DNA of 64,000 nt from Skermania piniformis (GTDB taxonomy: Bacteria; Actinomycetota; Actinomycetes; Mycobacteriales; Mycobacteriaceae). The stretch spans positions 682,001 through 746,000 of the forward strand of contig NZ_CP079105.1 of the NCBI RefSeq assembly GCF_019285775.1, given 5' to 3'. A program made the translations under genes and the position numbers. How positions within the stretch are numbered: position 1 is the first letter of the stretch; every line of letters starts with the position of its first letter. Below are positions 8,314 through 15,949 of the stretch, piece by piece. The notes beneath the pieces are model-generated. The model made no database searches and had not been told where the DNA came from. It worked only from the letters and a program-made list of their open reading frames with translations.

Positions 8314-8610
8314 CTAGCTGTTCAGCCGTGTAACCGGTCGGTCGGTCGTGCCGCGCGGAACGAACGGTCGACTGGTCAGGTGCCAGTTACCGCAGAATTG
8401 GCATCGGTAGGAGCGTTGTTCTCGCCGCCGGCTGTTGTTTCGATCCATGCTCGCCAAGTACGCCTCAGCGGTGTCTCGATCGGGATAACCGAGCTTGCCG
8501 GTGGTGCAGGCCGTGATGTTTCGCGGCGGCGGCAGCCCGGCCAGATCGTCGCTGACGTCCGCGGCGACCGTCCGCGGCTTGCTCACGGTCTCGTCCGTTC
8601 GGCTGGTCAC
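8314..8610 (-). CDS. Small zinc-ribbon-like protein of unknown function
   Basis: A 98-residue protein with four probable metal ligands: C35, C70, C73 and H77, the last three within SYRCQFCGNWHLTSRP. The stretch between (GYPDRDTAEAYLASMDRN) is an amphipathic helix. Proteins with a Cys, then YRCxxCxxWHLT are typical of actinobacterial plasmids, phages and integrated elements, where the function is unknown; nucleic-acid binding is plausible. The start overlaps the stop of the upstream gene by 4 bases (8607-8610), so the two form a unit. This marks the left edge of an accessory region. Confidence 0.72.
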   Translation of the reverse strand: MTSRTDETVSKPRTVAADVSDDLAGLPPPRNITACTTGKLGYPDRDTAEAYLASMDRNNSRRREQRSYRCQFCGNWHLTSRPFVPRGTTDRPVTRLNS

Positions 8611-8993
8611 GCTACGCGGCGCTGGTCGTCGCCGCTCGGGGCAGCGGTGTCGTCGGTGATCGCGGCGGTCGCCTCAGCGAGCAGCCGATGAATCCCGGCA
8701 TGAATTCCACTGCAAGAACTTTCGATCTTCGTTGCACTCTTCTGGATAGCGCCCGCCGCCTTCTTCACCTCGTCGAGTTTGTCGACCTCGTCGAGCGCCA
8801 GCGCGATCTTCTCTTCGGCTGCTGCGAGCTGCCCGCCGGTGCGCACGCTCGCGGCGAGCGCGGCCGTCCGAAGCAGCAGGATCAGGGTGCGGAGCAGTTC
8901 GGGATCGTCGTGGTCGGGATCGAACGCCGCCACGAATCGGCGGGCGCCGATCGTCCGAACGGTGTGCCCGTCGTTCTGCGCGACGGTCCGCAC
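8607..8993 (-). CDS. Hypothetical helical protein coupled to zinc-ribbon gene
   Basis: A 128-residue protein from a GTG at 8993. After a short beta-like segment (TVRTIGARRFVAAFDP) it is almost wholly helical, with a heptad-like stretch (AAEEKIALALDEVDKLDEVKKAA) predicting a coiled coil. No family recognised. The 4-base overlap with the downstream zinc-ribbon gene indicates co-translation. A second frame begins MADGTAARQR just upstream, so a short N-terminal extension lost by frameshift is possible. Function unknown; element-borne origin is inferred from the neighbour and the disturbed region to the right. Confidence 0.62.
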   Translation of the reverse strand: MRTVAQNDGHTVRTIGARRFVAAFDPDHDDPELLRTLILLLRTAALAASVRTGGQLAAAEEKIALALDEVDKLDEVKKAAGAIQKSATKIESSCSGIHAGIHRLLAEATAAITDDTAAPSGDDQRRVA

Positions 8994-9130
8994 CAGGCCG
9001 AGAGACGCTGCCGCGCCGCGGTTCCGTCAGCCATCCGGAGCACGCCGTGACCCTTCTTGCACCGAGCGATGCGGCCGGGGGAGCAAGGCCGTAAGACCGG
9101 CATCAAGCGGCATTGCGGTCTGCCCTCACA

Positions 9131-9168
9131 TTGTCGCGTAAAGACAAGGCTTTGTCGCGTGAGGACAA
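9131..9168 (+). promoter_or_regulatory. Tandem TTGTC-N7-GACAA operators
   Basis: Two 17-bp imperfect palindromes, TTGTCGCGTAAAGACAA (9131-9147) and TTGTCGCGTGAGGACAA (9152-9168), spaced 21 bp or two helical turns. They lie 63-100 bases upstream of the first alcohol dehydrogenase start. The form suits a dimeric repressor such as a TetR-family protein, but no regulator gene lies next to them, so the regulator is either elsewhere or lost. Confidence 0.7.
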
Positions 9169-9230
9169 GATGGTGCGTGCGGTTCGACGAACACTGGAGG
9201 CAAGATCGTCCCCGACACCAGGAGCATTCC

Positions 9231-9602
9231 ATGCGCACCGTGACTTTTGTCGGCCCCCGCGAATTGCGGTTCGACGAAGTCGACGCACCCACCATGGTCG
9301 ACCCCACTGACGCTCTGGTGCGTCCCATCGCGGCCACCATTTGCGACCTGGATCAGTGGACGATCCAGGAGAAGGTGCCCCTGTCGATGCTGGGCCCGTT
9401 CCGGATCGGCCACGAGTGCGTTGCCCGTGTCGTCGAAGTCGGCGCCGAGTGCACCCTCGAGGTCGGCGATGTCGTGTCGGTAGCGTGGCACATCGCATGC
9501 GATACCTGTGAGCGTTGTAGGGCCGGGCTCCCGTCGAACTGCAAGAACCACTCAGGCTCCCAGTACGGCCTGCCGATCCGCCCTGCCAGATGCGTGAGCT
9601 GA
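9231..9602 (+). pseudogene. Truncated zinc-dependent alcohol dehydrogenase
   Basis: Begins as a normal medium-chain alcohol dehydrogenase: RTVTFVGPRELRFDEVDAP, a GHE catalytic-zinc motif in IGHECVARVVEVG, and the structural-zinc lobe CDTCERCRAGLPSNC. After about 117 residues (NHSGSQYGLPI) homology stops and the frame ends in a few unrelated residues, so the cofactor-binding domain and two thirds of the enzyme are missing. A good ribosome site (CAGGAG) precedes the ATG. The broken end overlaps the start of the following intact dehydrogenase, as expected of a deletion between two related neighbours. Probably non-functional. Confidence 0.85.
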
Positions 9603-10720
9603 CCTTCGTACGGACAGGTCGTCTGCAGTGGGTCGAGCGACCCGCGCCGACCCTGCGGGCGAGCTCGGACGCCCTCGTGCGTCCGTTCGTCGCAAGCCGC
9701 TGCGATGGCGACACCTTGCCATTGCATCGACCGGTATCCCGGCCGATGCAAGCCGGACTCAAACTGGGTCTCATCGATCCCGTCATCGGCCACATCGCCG
9801 GACCTCAACCGTTCCAAGGCCCGTTCGGGATTGGGCACGAATGCGTCGCCCAAGTCATCGCCACGGGAAGCGACGTCACGAATCTCGCGGTCGGCGACGT
9901 TGTGGTCGTTCCGTGGGCCCTGTCTTGCGGCACCTGCCCACGGTGCCGGCAGGGCTTGACAGCCAAGTGCTCCACGATGTCTGCAAGCAGTCCGGGTAAA
10001 GTGTTGGCCGCGTTCGGGTTTGGTCCCCAATGCGGAGCGTGGGGTGGCATGGTCACTGATACGCTCCGTATTCCGAACGCCGACCACATGCTCGTCAGAC
10101 TGCCGGCCGGGGTCGACCCGATACGGGTGGCCGCCGCAAGTGACAATCTCTCTGATGCGTGGCGCACCGTGGTCCCCGCCCTCGAGCAACGGCCCGGCGG
10201 TCAGGTGCTCGTGCTCGGTGGCGGCGCCAAGAGCATCGGGCTCTACGCCGCTGGTCTCGCCGTCGCTCACGGGGCCGAGGTCGACTACACCGACGACGAC
10301 CACGACCGCCTCGCCATCGCCGCCGGCTTCGGCGCCCGCGTCCACGCGGTAAGCAAACGCGGTTCCGCGAACGGACAATCGGGGTACGACGTTGTCGTCG
10401 AAGCAGCCTCCAGCGCCAGAGGCCTTCGCGAGGGGCTCCGCGCTCTCGCACCCGGCGGGGTGTGTGTCGGCACGGGCTATTACGTCCGCACCAACACAAA
10501 ACTGCCCGTGATGAACATGTACGCCACCTCCGCGACCCTGCAGGTTGGCGTCTCGCACGTACGCCCAGTGCTCCCCGAACTACTCGACTTCATCGCACGT
10601 ACGGGTTTCGAAGCCGAACGCGTCACCACCTTGCTCGCCGACTGGGACGACGCCCCCGCCGCCTACCAGGAACGCACCACCAAGGTCGTTCTGCACCGAA
10701 CTCCACTCAACCTCAACTAG
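9590..10720 (+). CDS. Zinc-dependent medium-chain alcohol dehydrogenase
   Basis: A 376-residue NAD(P)-dependent dehydrogenase of the MDR family. Catalytic zinc ligands appear as Cys in VASRCDGDT and GHE in IGHECVAQV; the structural zinc lobe is CGTCPRCRQGLTAKC; the Rossmann motif is QVLVLGGGAKSIGLYAAGLA with an acidic residue after strand 2 (VDYTDDDHD), favouring NAD. It shares the N-terminal layout of the truncated gene just upstream (FxIGHECVA, CxTCxRCRxGL), so the two are paralogues. Followed after 27 bases by a tautomerase, suggesting a catabolic operon. The substrate is unknown. Confidence 0.9.
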   Translation: MRELTFVRTGRLQWVERPAPTLRASSDALVRPFVASRCDGDTLPLHRPVSRPMQAGLKLGLIDPVIGHIAGPQPFQGPFGIGHECVAQVIATGSDVTNLAVGDVVVVPWALSCGTCPRCRQGLTAKCSTMSASSPGKVLAAFGFGPQCGAWGGMVTDTLRIPNADHMLVRLPAGVDPIRVAAASDNLSDAWRTVVPALEQRPGGQVLVLGGGAKSIGLYAAGLAVAHGAEVDYTDDDHDRLAIAAGFGARVHAVSKRGSANGQSGYDVVVEAASSARGLREGLRALAPGGVCVGTGYYVRTNTKLPVMNMYATSATLQVGVSHVRPVLPELLDFIARTGFEAERVTTLLADWDDAPAAYQERTTKVVLHRTPLNLN

Positions 10721-10747
10721 CACCAAACAACAAAGGAGACAAAGAAA

Positions 10748-11167
10748 ATGCCGCAGATCCAGCTGACAGTCCCCGCCGGCAGCCTCACCGAAGAAGGCCG
10801 CGCCACCATCCAACAAGACCTGGCCCGCACCCTACTCGAGTGGGAAGGCGCCCCCGACAACGACTTCTTCAAAGCCCTGGGCTGGTCCTACCTCCACGAA
10901 CTGCCGGCAGGCGCACAGGTAACCGCCGCCGACACCGAACCCCGATTCCGCGTCGACGTGACCGTGCCCCAGTTCGCGCTCAACGACGAACGCAAGGCCG
11001 GGCTGGCAAAAGAAGTCACCACTCTCGTCCTCGCTGCCGCCGGGCTCGGACCAGAACAAGCACTGCGAGTGTGGGTCCTCATCAACGAACAAAGCGACGG
11101 CACCTGGGCCGTGGGAGGGCAGATCTTCCGACACGCTGACCTGGTCACCATGGCGAAGAGCGGCTAG
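10748..11167 (+). CDS. Tautomerase-superfamily protein (Pro-2 enzyme)
   Basis: A 139-residue protein starting MPQIQLTVPAG. After Met removal the N-terminal proline would be the catalytic base, as in 4-oxalocrotonate tautomerase and malonate semialdehyde decarboxylase. The chain holds two beta-alpha-beta-like units, the second starting PRFRVDVTVPQFALND. Strong ribosome site (AAAGGAGA) before the ATG. The stretch 10720-10760 and this gene use more A-ending and AAC/AAA codons than their neighbours, suggesting acquisition. A decayed tautomerase copy and an amidohydrolase remnant follow, so it was once part of a longer degradative operon. Confidence 0.88.
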   Translation: MPQIQLTVPAGSLTEEGRATIQQDLARTLLEWEGAPDNDFFKALGWSYLHELPAGAQVTAADTEPRFRVDVTVPQFALNDERKAGLAKEVTTLVLAAAGLGPEQALRVWVLINEQSDGTWAVGGQIFRHADLVTMAKSG

Positions 11168-11168
11168 T

Positions 11169-11340
11169 GTCCGCGTCGGTGAGGTGCCCGCCGGAAAGTT
11201 CATCGCCTCGGCGACGAACAGCCACGCTTGCGCATCGATGTCGCAGTCCCCGAGGGGCGCTGTCCCCGCGCCGCACTGAAAGCGCTGGCGGCCTCGGCGT
11301 GCGCGGCCACGTCGTGACCACCTCGTCGGCCGGCCGGCCG
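11169..11340 (+). pseudogene. Frameshifted remnant of a second tautomerase
   Basis: Three frames read in succession resemble the middle of the intact tautomerase upstream: VRVGEVPAGKFIAS (from 11169), then DEQPRLRIDVAVPEG (from 11213), then ALSPRRTESAGGLG. The intact copy reads LHELPAGAQV, EPRFRVDVTVPQ and ALNDERKAGL at the same places. At least two frameshifts separate the pieces and no start codon remains. A decayed paralogue, not an expressed gene. Confidence 0.65.
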
Positions 11341-11364
11341 GCCGATGAAGCGATGGAGGATGTT

Positions 11365-11720
11365 CGTGCGCAGCTGGAACTGCCGGCCATCGTTACCGAC
11401 GCTGATCCATGCTGGGTCGGGACCGGCGCCGGGCCGATTCACCGGCCCCGGACCGGTGGCCGAGGTACTACGCCGCCACCCGAACCTCCGGATACCACGA
11501 TGGTCTTCACCGACTTCACCGAACAACTCCACCCGTTCCCGCCCGTGCAGCGTGACGACCTCCTGGCTTTGGGAGACAAGATCCTCTTCGGCAGCGTTAC
11601 CCCGACATCCCTATCCGTATAGTCACGCGGTCGAGTCGGTCATCGCTCTTGGTCTGGGACCACGGTGGTGTCGAAAAGTGCTGCACGACAACGCTGTACA
11701 ACTCTTCGATCTCATTCCCC
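11365..11720 (+). pseudogene. Amidohydrolase remnant (C-terminal half, several frameshifts)
   Basis: Pieces of a metal-dependent amidohydrolase (ACMS-decarboxylase-like) occur in order but in alternating frames: RAQLELPAIV, then IHAGSGPAPGRFTGPGPVAE and VLRRHPNLR (from 11402), then PDTTMVFTDFTEQLHPF and LLALGDKILFGS, then PYPYSHAVESVIALGLG and VLHDNAVQLFDLI. In intact relatives the metal-site Asp lies in FGSDYP; here the frame breaks right after FGS. The HMGxPE stretch normally before DTTM is deleted. Beyond repair by a single change, hence a pseudogene. Confidence 0.72.
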
Positions 11721-12135
11721 GCACCAACTCCTGCCCTCCTGATGTCCGGAAGGTTCCGGGTCAAGGCCGCCGAGGCGGTGGTGAGCGATGTCGTCTGACC
11801 GAACCGGTGTCGTCTCGGCTGGCCGGCCTACGCGTTATTCGGGCGGGGTTGAGGTCTGTGCCGGCGGCCGCTCCGACCAGGATCGACGTGCAGCATCGGC
11901 GTCGAAACGACGCACGTGTCGGAGCTGCGCGATCAGCGATCGAGTTCCTGCTCGGCGGGGCTTGACCTCGATTCCTTCCGCCAGCAGGTCGAGGCGTTCT
12001 CCGGCGAGGTCGGTTCGCTTCTTCGGGACGTATTCGGTCCTGCGCGAGTCGTCGAGTTCTCGCACGATGCTGAGCCTGCCGCTCGATCGGTGGTGGACGC
12101 CCGATTCCGGACGAGATCCGACGGACGGCCTCACC
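11721..12135. other. Intergenic stretch without recognisable gene
   Basis: About 415 bases between the amidohydrolase and HsdR remnants. Open frames exist on both strands with some coding-like composition (minus strand around 11850-12100, plus strand around 11960-12080), but none matches a family I recognise and they overlap each other. Best read as scrambled gene debris. Confidence 0.5.
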
Positions 12136-12615
12136 AAGCCGTCGCTGGCCGATCTCGATCCGGACTTCGCGACCAAGGCGACCCGGGCGAAGCATCCGCA
12201 CCTTGCCATCGAGGCGCTGCGCGCCCGGTTGGCCGAGGAGTCGGCGAAGGCAACCCGGAACAACCTGGCCCGCGAGGTCGGGGCAGAGGGAAACCGGGGA
12301 GACCGGTTCACGCCGCCGCTGAACCAGGACGAGCCGGCCTTCTACGATGCGGTTGCCACGAACGAGTCGGCGGTTCGACTGCAGGGTGACGACGTGCTAT
12401 CGCAAATCGCGCGCGAGCTGGTGCAATTGTTGCGCCGCGACACCCGCACCGACTGGACCGTGCGTGACGACATGCGCGCCAAGATGCGGTCGTCGATCAA
12501 GCGTCTGTTGGTCAAGTACAAGTACCCGCAGGACAAGCAGCCTGCGGCGATCAAGCTGGTGATCGAGCAGATGGAGGCGATGGCGCCGCGGTTCGCCGAG
12601 CAGCCGGCGCCCTGA
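12136..12615 (+). pseudogene. C-terminal remnant of a type I restriction HsdR subunit
   Basis: The frame from KPSLADLDPDFATKATR through HPHLAIEALRARLAEES to DEPAFYDAVATNESAVRLQG, IARELVQLLRRDTRTDWTVR and KRLLVKYKYPQDKQPAAIKL is the C-terminal helical domain of HsdR, the DNA-translocating restriction subunit. Full HsdR is about 1000 residues; only about 160 remain, with an internal gap where roughly 30 residues between RNNLAREV and AEGNRGDRFTPPLN should lie. No nuclease or helicase motif and no hsdM or hsdS gene is present. The piece marks a lost restriction-modification system. Confidence 0.82.
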
Positions 12616-12619
12616 CTCA

Positions 12620-13459
12620 TCAGGCCTTGCGCATGAACAGCTTGACCGTGATCGGGGCGAGCACCGCGATCAGCACCACGGAGCCGAGCAGCGACCAGCC
12701 GACATCGGCGCCGACGGTGCCGTGATTCATCAGTTCCCGGCAGGCGTACACCACGTGGGTGACCGGGTTGACGTTCACGAATGCCTGCATCCAGCCGGGC
12801 ATGGTCTCGACCGGGACGAACGCGCTGGACATGAAGGTCAGCGGGAACAGCACCAGCATCGAGTAGCCCTGCACGGCCGAGGCCTTGTTCGCCAGGACGC
12901 CGAGCAGGGCCCAGATCCAGCTGGTGGCGAACGAGCAGAAGATGACCAGCAGGCCGGCCAGCAGCACGCCCCGCACGCCACCGCCGGGCCGGTAGCCCAT
13001 GATCAGGCCCATCATCACGGTCAGCGTGGTGGCGATGACGTACCGCACCGAGTCGGCCAGCAGCGCGCCGGCCAGGGGCGCGATCCGGGCGATCGGCAGC
13101 GACCGGAACCGGTCGAAGACGCCCTTGTCCATGTCCTCGCGCAGCTGGGTACCGGTGACCATCGAGGTGGTGATCACTGTCTGCACCAGAATGCCGGGGA
13201 TGATCACCGGAAGGTAGGCGGCCACGTTTCCGGAGATGGCGCCGCCGAAGATGTAGGTGAACATCAGGGTGAACAGGATCGGCTGGATCGTGACGTCGAA
13301 CAGCTGTTCCGGGTTGTGTTTGACCTTGAGCAGTCCGCGGTAAGCCATCGTCAGCGAGTTCGCGACGGTCTGGCGCAACCCCGGCCGGTCGAGCGCCTGC
13401 GGGGTGCTGGGGCGGGGCGTGGTGGCGGCCGGCACCGGGGTGGTCGTCGTGGTGGTCAT
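12620..13459 (-). CDS. ABC-2 type transporter permease (DrrB-like)
   Basis: A 279-residue membrane protein with six hydrophobic helices and the ABC-2 pattern of daunorubicin-type DrrB permeases (TIQPILFTLMFTYIFGG near the start; PLTFMSSAFVPVETMPGWMQ before the last helices). It forms the membrane pore of an exporter driven by the ATPase encoded just upstream. The start ATG at 13459 overlaps the ATPase stop by 4 bases. The N-terminus is a Thr/Pro-rich cytoplasmic tail. DrrAB-type exporters carry hydrophobic drugs or lipids; the cargo here is unknown. Confidence 0.92.
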   Translation of the reverse strand: MTTTTTTPVPAATTPRPSTPQALDRPGLRQTVANSLTMAYRGLLKVKHNPEQLFDVTIQPILFTLMFTYIFGGAISGNVAAYLPVIIPGILVQTVITTSMVTGTQLREDMDKGVFDRFRSLPIARIAPLAGALLADSVRYVIATTLTVMMGLIMGYRPGGGVRGVLLAGLLVIFCSFATSWIWALLGVLANKASAVQGYSMLVLFPLTFMSSAFVPVETMPGWMQAFVNVNPVTHVVYACRELMNHGTVGADVGWSLLGSVVLIAVLAPITVKLFMRKA

Positions 13460-14424
13460 GCAGCGCTCCGTTCTTCGTCGGTCGGCCGGCCGGTGATCGT
13501 GAGGAAGACCTCGTCCAGGCTGGGCTTGCTCACGTTGAGCTCCTCGATGCCGATTCCGCTGTCGCGCAGTCGGATCAGGATCTCCGGGGTGATTGCCGGG
13601 TCGGTGAGCGGGACGGTGATCCGGGCCGCTTCGGGGGTGACGGCCGGCTCGGCGCGCAGCGTGTCGGCGACGATCCGGCGGGCGTCCTCGATCCGGGCCC
13701 GGTCGGCGAGGGTGAGATGCAGCGACGAGCGGCCGACCGAGGCCTTGAGCTCGTCGGCGGTGCCGTCGGCGATCACCCGGCCGTGGTCGATCACCGCGAT
13801 CCGGTCGGCGAGTTGATCGGCCTCGTCCAGGTACTGGGTGGTGAGCAGCACCGTCGTCCCGCCGCGGACCAGCCGGCGGATCGTGTCCCACATCTGGGCA
13901 CGGGTGCGCGGGTCCAAGCCGGTGGTCGGTTCGTCGAGGAACAGCAGTGGCGGCGTGGCGATCAGGCTTGCGGCGAGGTCGAGCCGGCGGCGCATACCGC
14001 CGGAGAACTGCTTGAGCGGCTTGTCGGCCGCTGCGATCAGGTCGAACTCGTCGAGCAGGTCGGTGGTGCGGCGGCGGGCATCGGCCCGGGACAAGCCCAA
14101 CAGCCGGGCGAACACGGTCAGGTTCTCGGTGGCGCTCAGATCCTCGTCGACCGAGGCGTATTGGCCGGTGACCCCGACCAGCGAGCGCACCGCGGCGGGT
14201 TTCGCGGCGACGTCGTAGCCGAAGATGCGAGCCTGGCCGGCATCCGGGCGGAGCAGGGTGGCGAGCATCCGGATGGTGGTGGTCTTCCCGGCGCCGTTGG
14301 GGCCGAGTACGCCGTACACCGCGCCCTGCGGCACGGTGAGACTGACCCCGTCGACCGCACGCTGGTGGCCGAAGGTCTTCACCAGGTTGTCGGCCTCGAC
14401 AGCCGGAGTTGCGGAAAAGTTCAT
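13456..14424 (-). CDS. Daunorubicin-resistance-type ABC transporter ATPase (DrrA-like)
   Basis: A 322-residue ABC ATPase with Walker A GPNGAGKTTT, signature FSGGMRRRLDLA, Walker B LLFLDEPTTGLD and switch His replaced by Gln in LLTTQYLDEADQLADR, a hallmark of the DrrA group. The C-terminal extension ending in SLDEVFLTITG is also typical. It energises the DrrB-like permease encoded downstream (4-base overlap). The frame runs on upstream, but the ATG at 14424 gives the family N-terminus (PAVEADNLVKTFG). Confidence 0.93.
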   Translation of the reverse strand: MNFSATPAVEADNLVKTFGHQRAVDGVSLTVPQGAVYGVLGPNGAGKTTTIRMLATLLRPDAGQARIFGYDVAAKPAAVRSLVGVTGQYASVDEDLSATENLTVFARLLGLSRADARRRTTDLLDEFDLIAAADKPLKQFSGGMRRRLDLAASLIATPPLLFLDEPTTGLDPRTRAQMWDTIRRLVRGGTTVLLTTQYLDEADQLADRIAVIDHGRVIADGTADELKASVGRSSLHLTLADRARIEDARRIVADTLRAEPAVTPEAARITVPLTDPAITPEILIRLRDSGIGIEELNVSKPSLDEVFLTITGRPTDEERSAA

Positions 14425-14545
14425 GCCTGACCCTGTTCCACCCGGCTTGCGTCGCGCTTGCACGCCGCTGATCGGCGACGAAAGAGTCCGGCTCCGCCCG
14501 CGCTCCCTATCCGCCGAACCGCGGTGCGTGGCGGGTCGCCGCGGG

Positions 14546-14551
14546 TATAGT
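14546..14551 (+). promoter_or_regulatory. -10 element for the DUF445 gene
   Basis: TATAGT, about 38 bases upstream of the GTG at 14584. A ribosome site (GGAG, 14575-14578) lies between, so this transcript has a short leader, unlike the leaderless genes elsewhere in the window. Confidence 0.5.
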
Positions 14552-14583
14552 TCGCCGAACTGCGTTGAGTTTTTGGAGCAATT

Positions 14584-15942
14584 GTGAACGTACTCGCCGC
14601 CGGTCCGTTCATCGACTGGGAAGAACTGACCGGACAGTCGAAATTCGTCGTGGATATCGTCAGTATCCCGATATTCAGCGCAATTGCCGGTTTGATCACC
14701 AACTGGACCGGTGTCATCATGTTGTTTGCACCGGTTCGGTTCACCGGTTTCTACGTTCCCGGGCTCAAGTCGGTTTTCCCATATCTGCCGCGTAAGGTGC
14801 AGATTCTGCCGATCTTCGCTCCGGACGGCGTCCTCGGCTTCCAGGGATTCATCCCGTGTCGAGCGGAGAAGATGGCCAGCTTGATCGTGGACAAGTCGAT
14901 CGCCCGCATCGGCGGAATCGGTGACTTCTATCTCGAATTGAATCCCGACAAACTGGCCGAGCGGCTGGCCGACGCCGCCCGTCCGCAGATTCGGCAGCTG
15001 ACCACCGAGGTGATCGAGAGTGAGCATCCGCAGCTGTGGAGCTCGCTGCCGGGCAGCGTCCGGGAGAGCGTGTTGCGCACGGTCGATGCCGAATTACCGC
15101 AGATCTCCCGGAAAGCATTCGCAAAGATCGGGGAGAATATCGACGACCTGCTCGACGTGAAGCTGATGACGATAAATCACCTGCGCAACAATCCGGAGGT
15201 GCTGCGCGACATCATTCAGGGAATGGCGGTGCCGGAGCTGAAGTTCATGGTGCGAATCGGTGCCCTGGGCTTTTTGTTCGGTATTCCGCTGGCGCTGTAT
15301 CTGAGCTGGGTGCACACTGCGCACCCGCCGATTCTGAGCGCGATTCCCGGCTGGCTGACCGTGCTCGTCGGCGCCGCGATGATCGGCGTGCTGGTGAATA
15401 TCATCGCGATCAAGGTGGTGTTCGAGCCGGGCGAACCCCGTCCCCGCTGGCGTTACCTCTGGAAGCAGGGCTTGTTTCCGAAACGGCAATACGAGGCGTC
15501 CGCGCAGCTGGCTCAGATGCTTTCGGTCGAGGTGCTCACCGTCGCCAACTTCTCCCACGAGCTGCTGCACGGTGCCAGCGGCGACAAGACTCTGGCGTTC
15601 ATCCAGGAGGCCGTGGCCGAGGAGGCCCGACGCATTCTCGGCCCGGTGGCGACGTCGGTCGGCCGAAATCTCGGCGTGGTGCATTTCGACGTGCTGGAGC
15701 GCAAGGCCGGCGTCGCCGTGGTCGACTTCGCCCCGGCGGTGTTCGAGGACGCGAAGTTCAACAAGAAGAAGGCGAAGAAGATCGAGAAGTTCGCCACCGA
15801 GAAGTTCCGGGAGCTGCCGCCGGAGGAGTTCGGCGAGATGTTGTACGCCGCGATCGAGCAGGACGCCTGGCTGCTCTACGCACACGGGGGCGCCCTCGGC
15901 CTGTTGGTCGGCGGCCTGCACATCCTGATCTTCGGCGCCTGA
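14584..15942 (+). CDS. DUF445-family membrane protein
   Basis: A 452-residue protein of the DUF445 family (function unknown). A hydrophobic N-terminal helix (VVDIVSIPIFSAIAGLITNW), a central pair of helices (FMVRIGALGFLFGIPLALYL and WLTVLVGAAMIGVLVNIIAI) and a C-terminal helix (GGALGLLVGGLHILIF) embed it in the membrane. Amphipathic cytoplasmic helices lie between, and the family pattern of conserved Asn/Trp after the first helix (ITNWTGVIMLF) is present. GTG start at 14584 with GGAG 5-8 bases upstream. It is followed after 7 bases by a DUF4393 gene, so the two form an operon. Confidence 0.85.
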   Translation: MNVLAAGPFIDWEELTGQSKFVVDIVSIPIFSAIAGLITNWTGVIMLFAPVRFTGFYVPGLKSVFPYLPRKVQILPIFAPDGVLGFQGFIPCRAEKMASLIVDKSIARIGGIGDFYLELNPDKLAERLADAARPQIRQLTTEVIESEHPQLWSSLPGSVRESVLRTVDAELPQISRKAFAKIGENIDDLLDVKLMTINHLRNNPEVLRDIIQGMAVPELKFMVRIGALGFLFGIPLALYLSWVHTAHPPILSAIPGWLTVLVGAAMIGVLVNIIAIKVVFEPGEPRPRWRYLWKQGLFPKRQYEASAQLAQMLSVEVLTVANFSHELLHGASGDKTLAFIQEAVAEEARRILGPVATSVGRNLGVVHFDVLERKAGVAVVDFAPAVFEDAKFNKKKAKKIEKFATEKFRELPPEEFGEMLYAAIEQDAWLLYAHGGALGLLVGGLHILIFGA

Positions 15943-15949
15943 TCGGAGT

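Noticed and set aside
11835-12311. Minus-strand frame with coding-like segment (RELDDSRRTEYVPKKRTDLA and following)
   Set aside because: Partly antisense to the HsdR remnant, no recognisable family, no ribosome site; not supported as a gene.
8314-12615. Search for an insertion sequence or integrase explaining the decayed region
   Set aside because: No transposase, integrase, terminal inverted repeats or target duplications could be recognised; the region looks eroded rather than freshly inserted.
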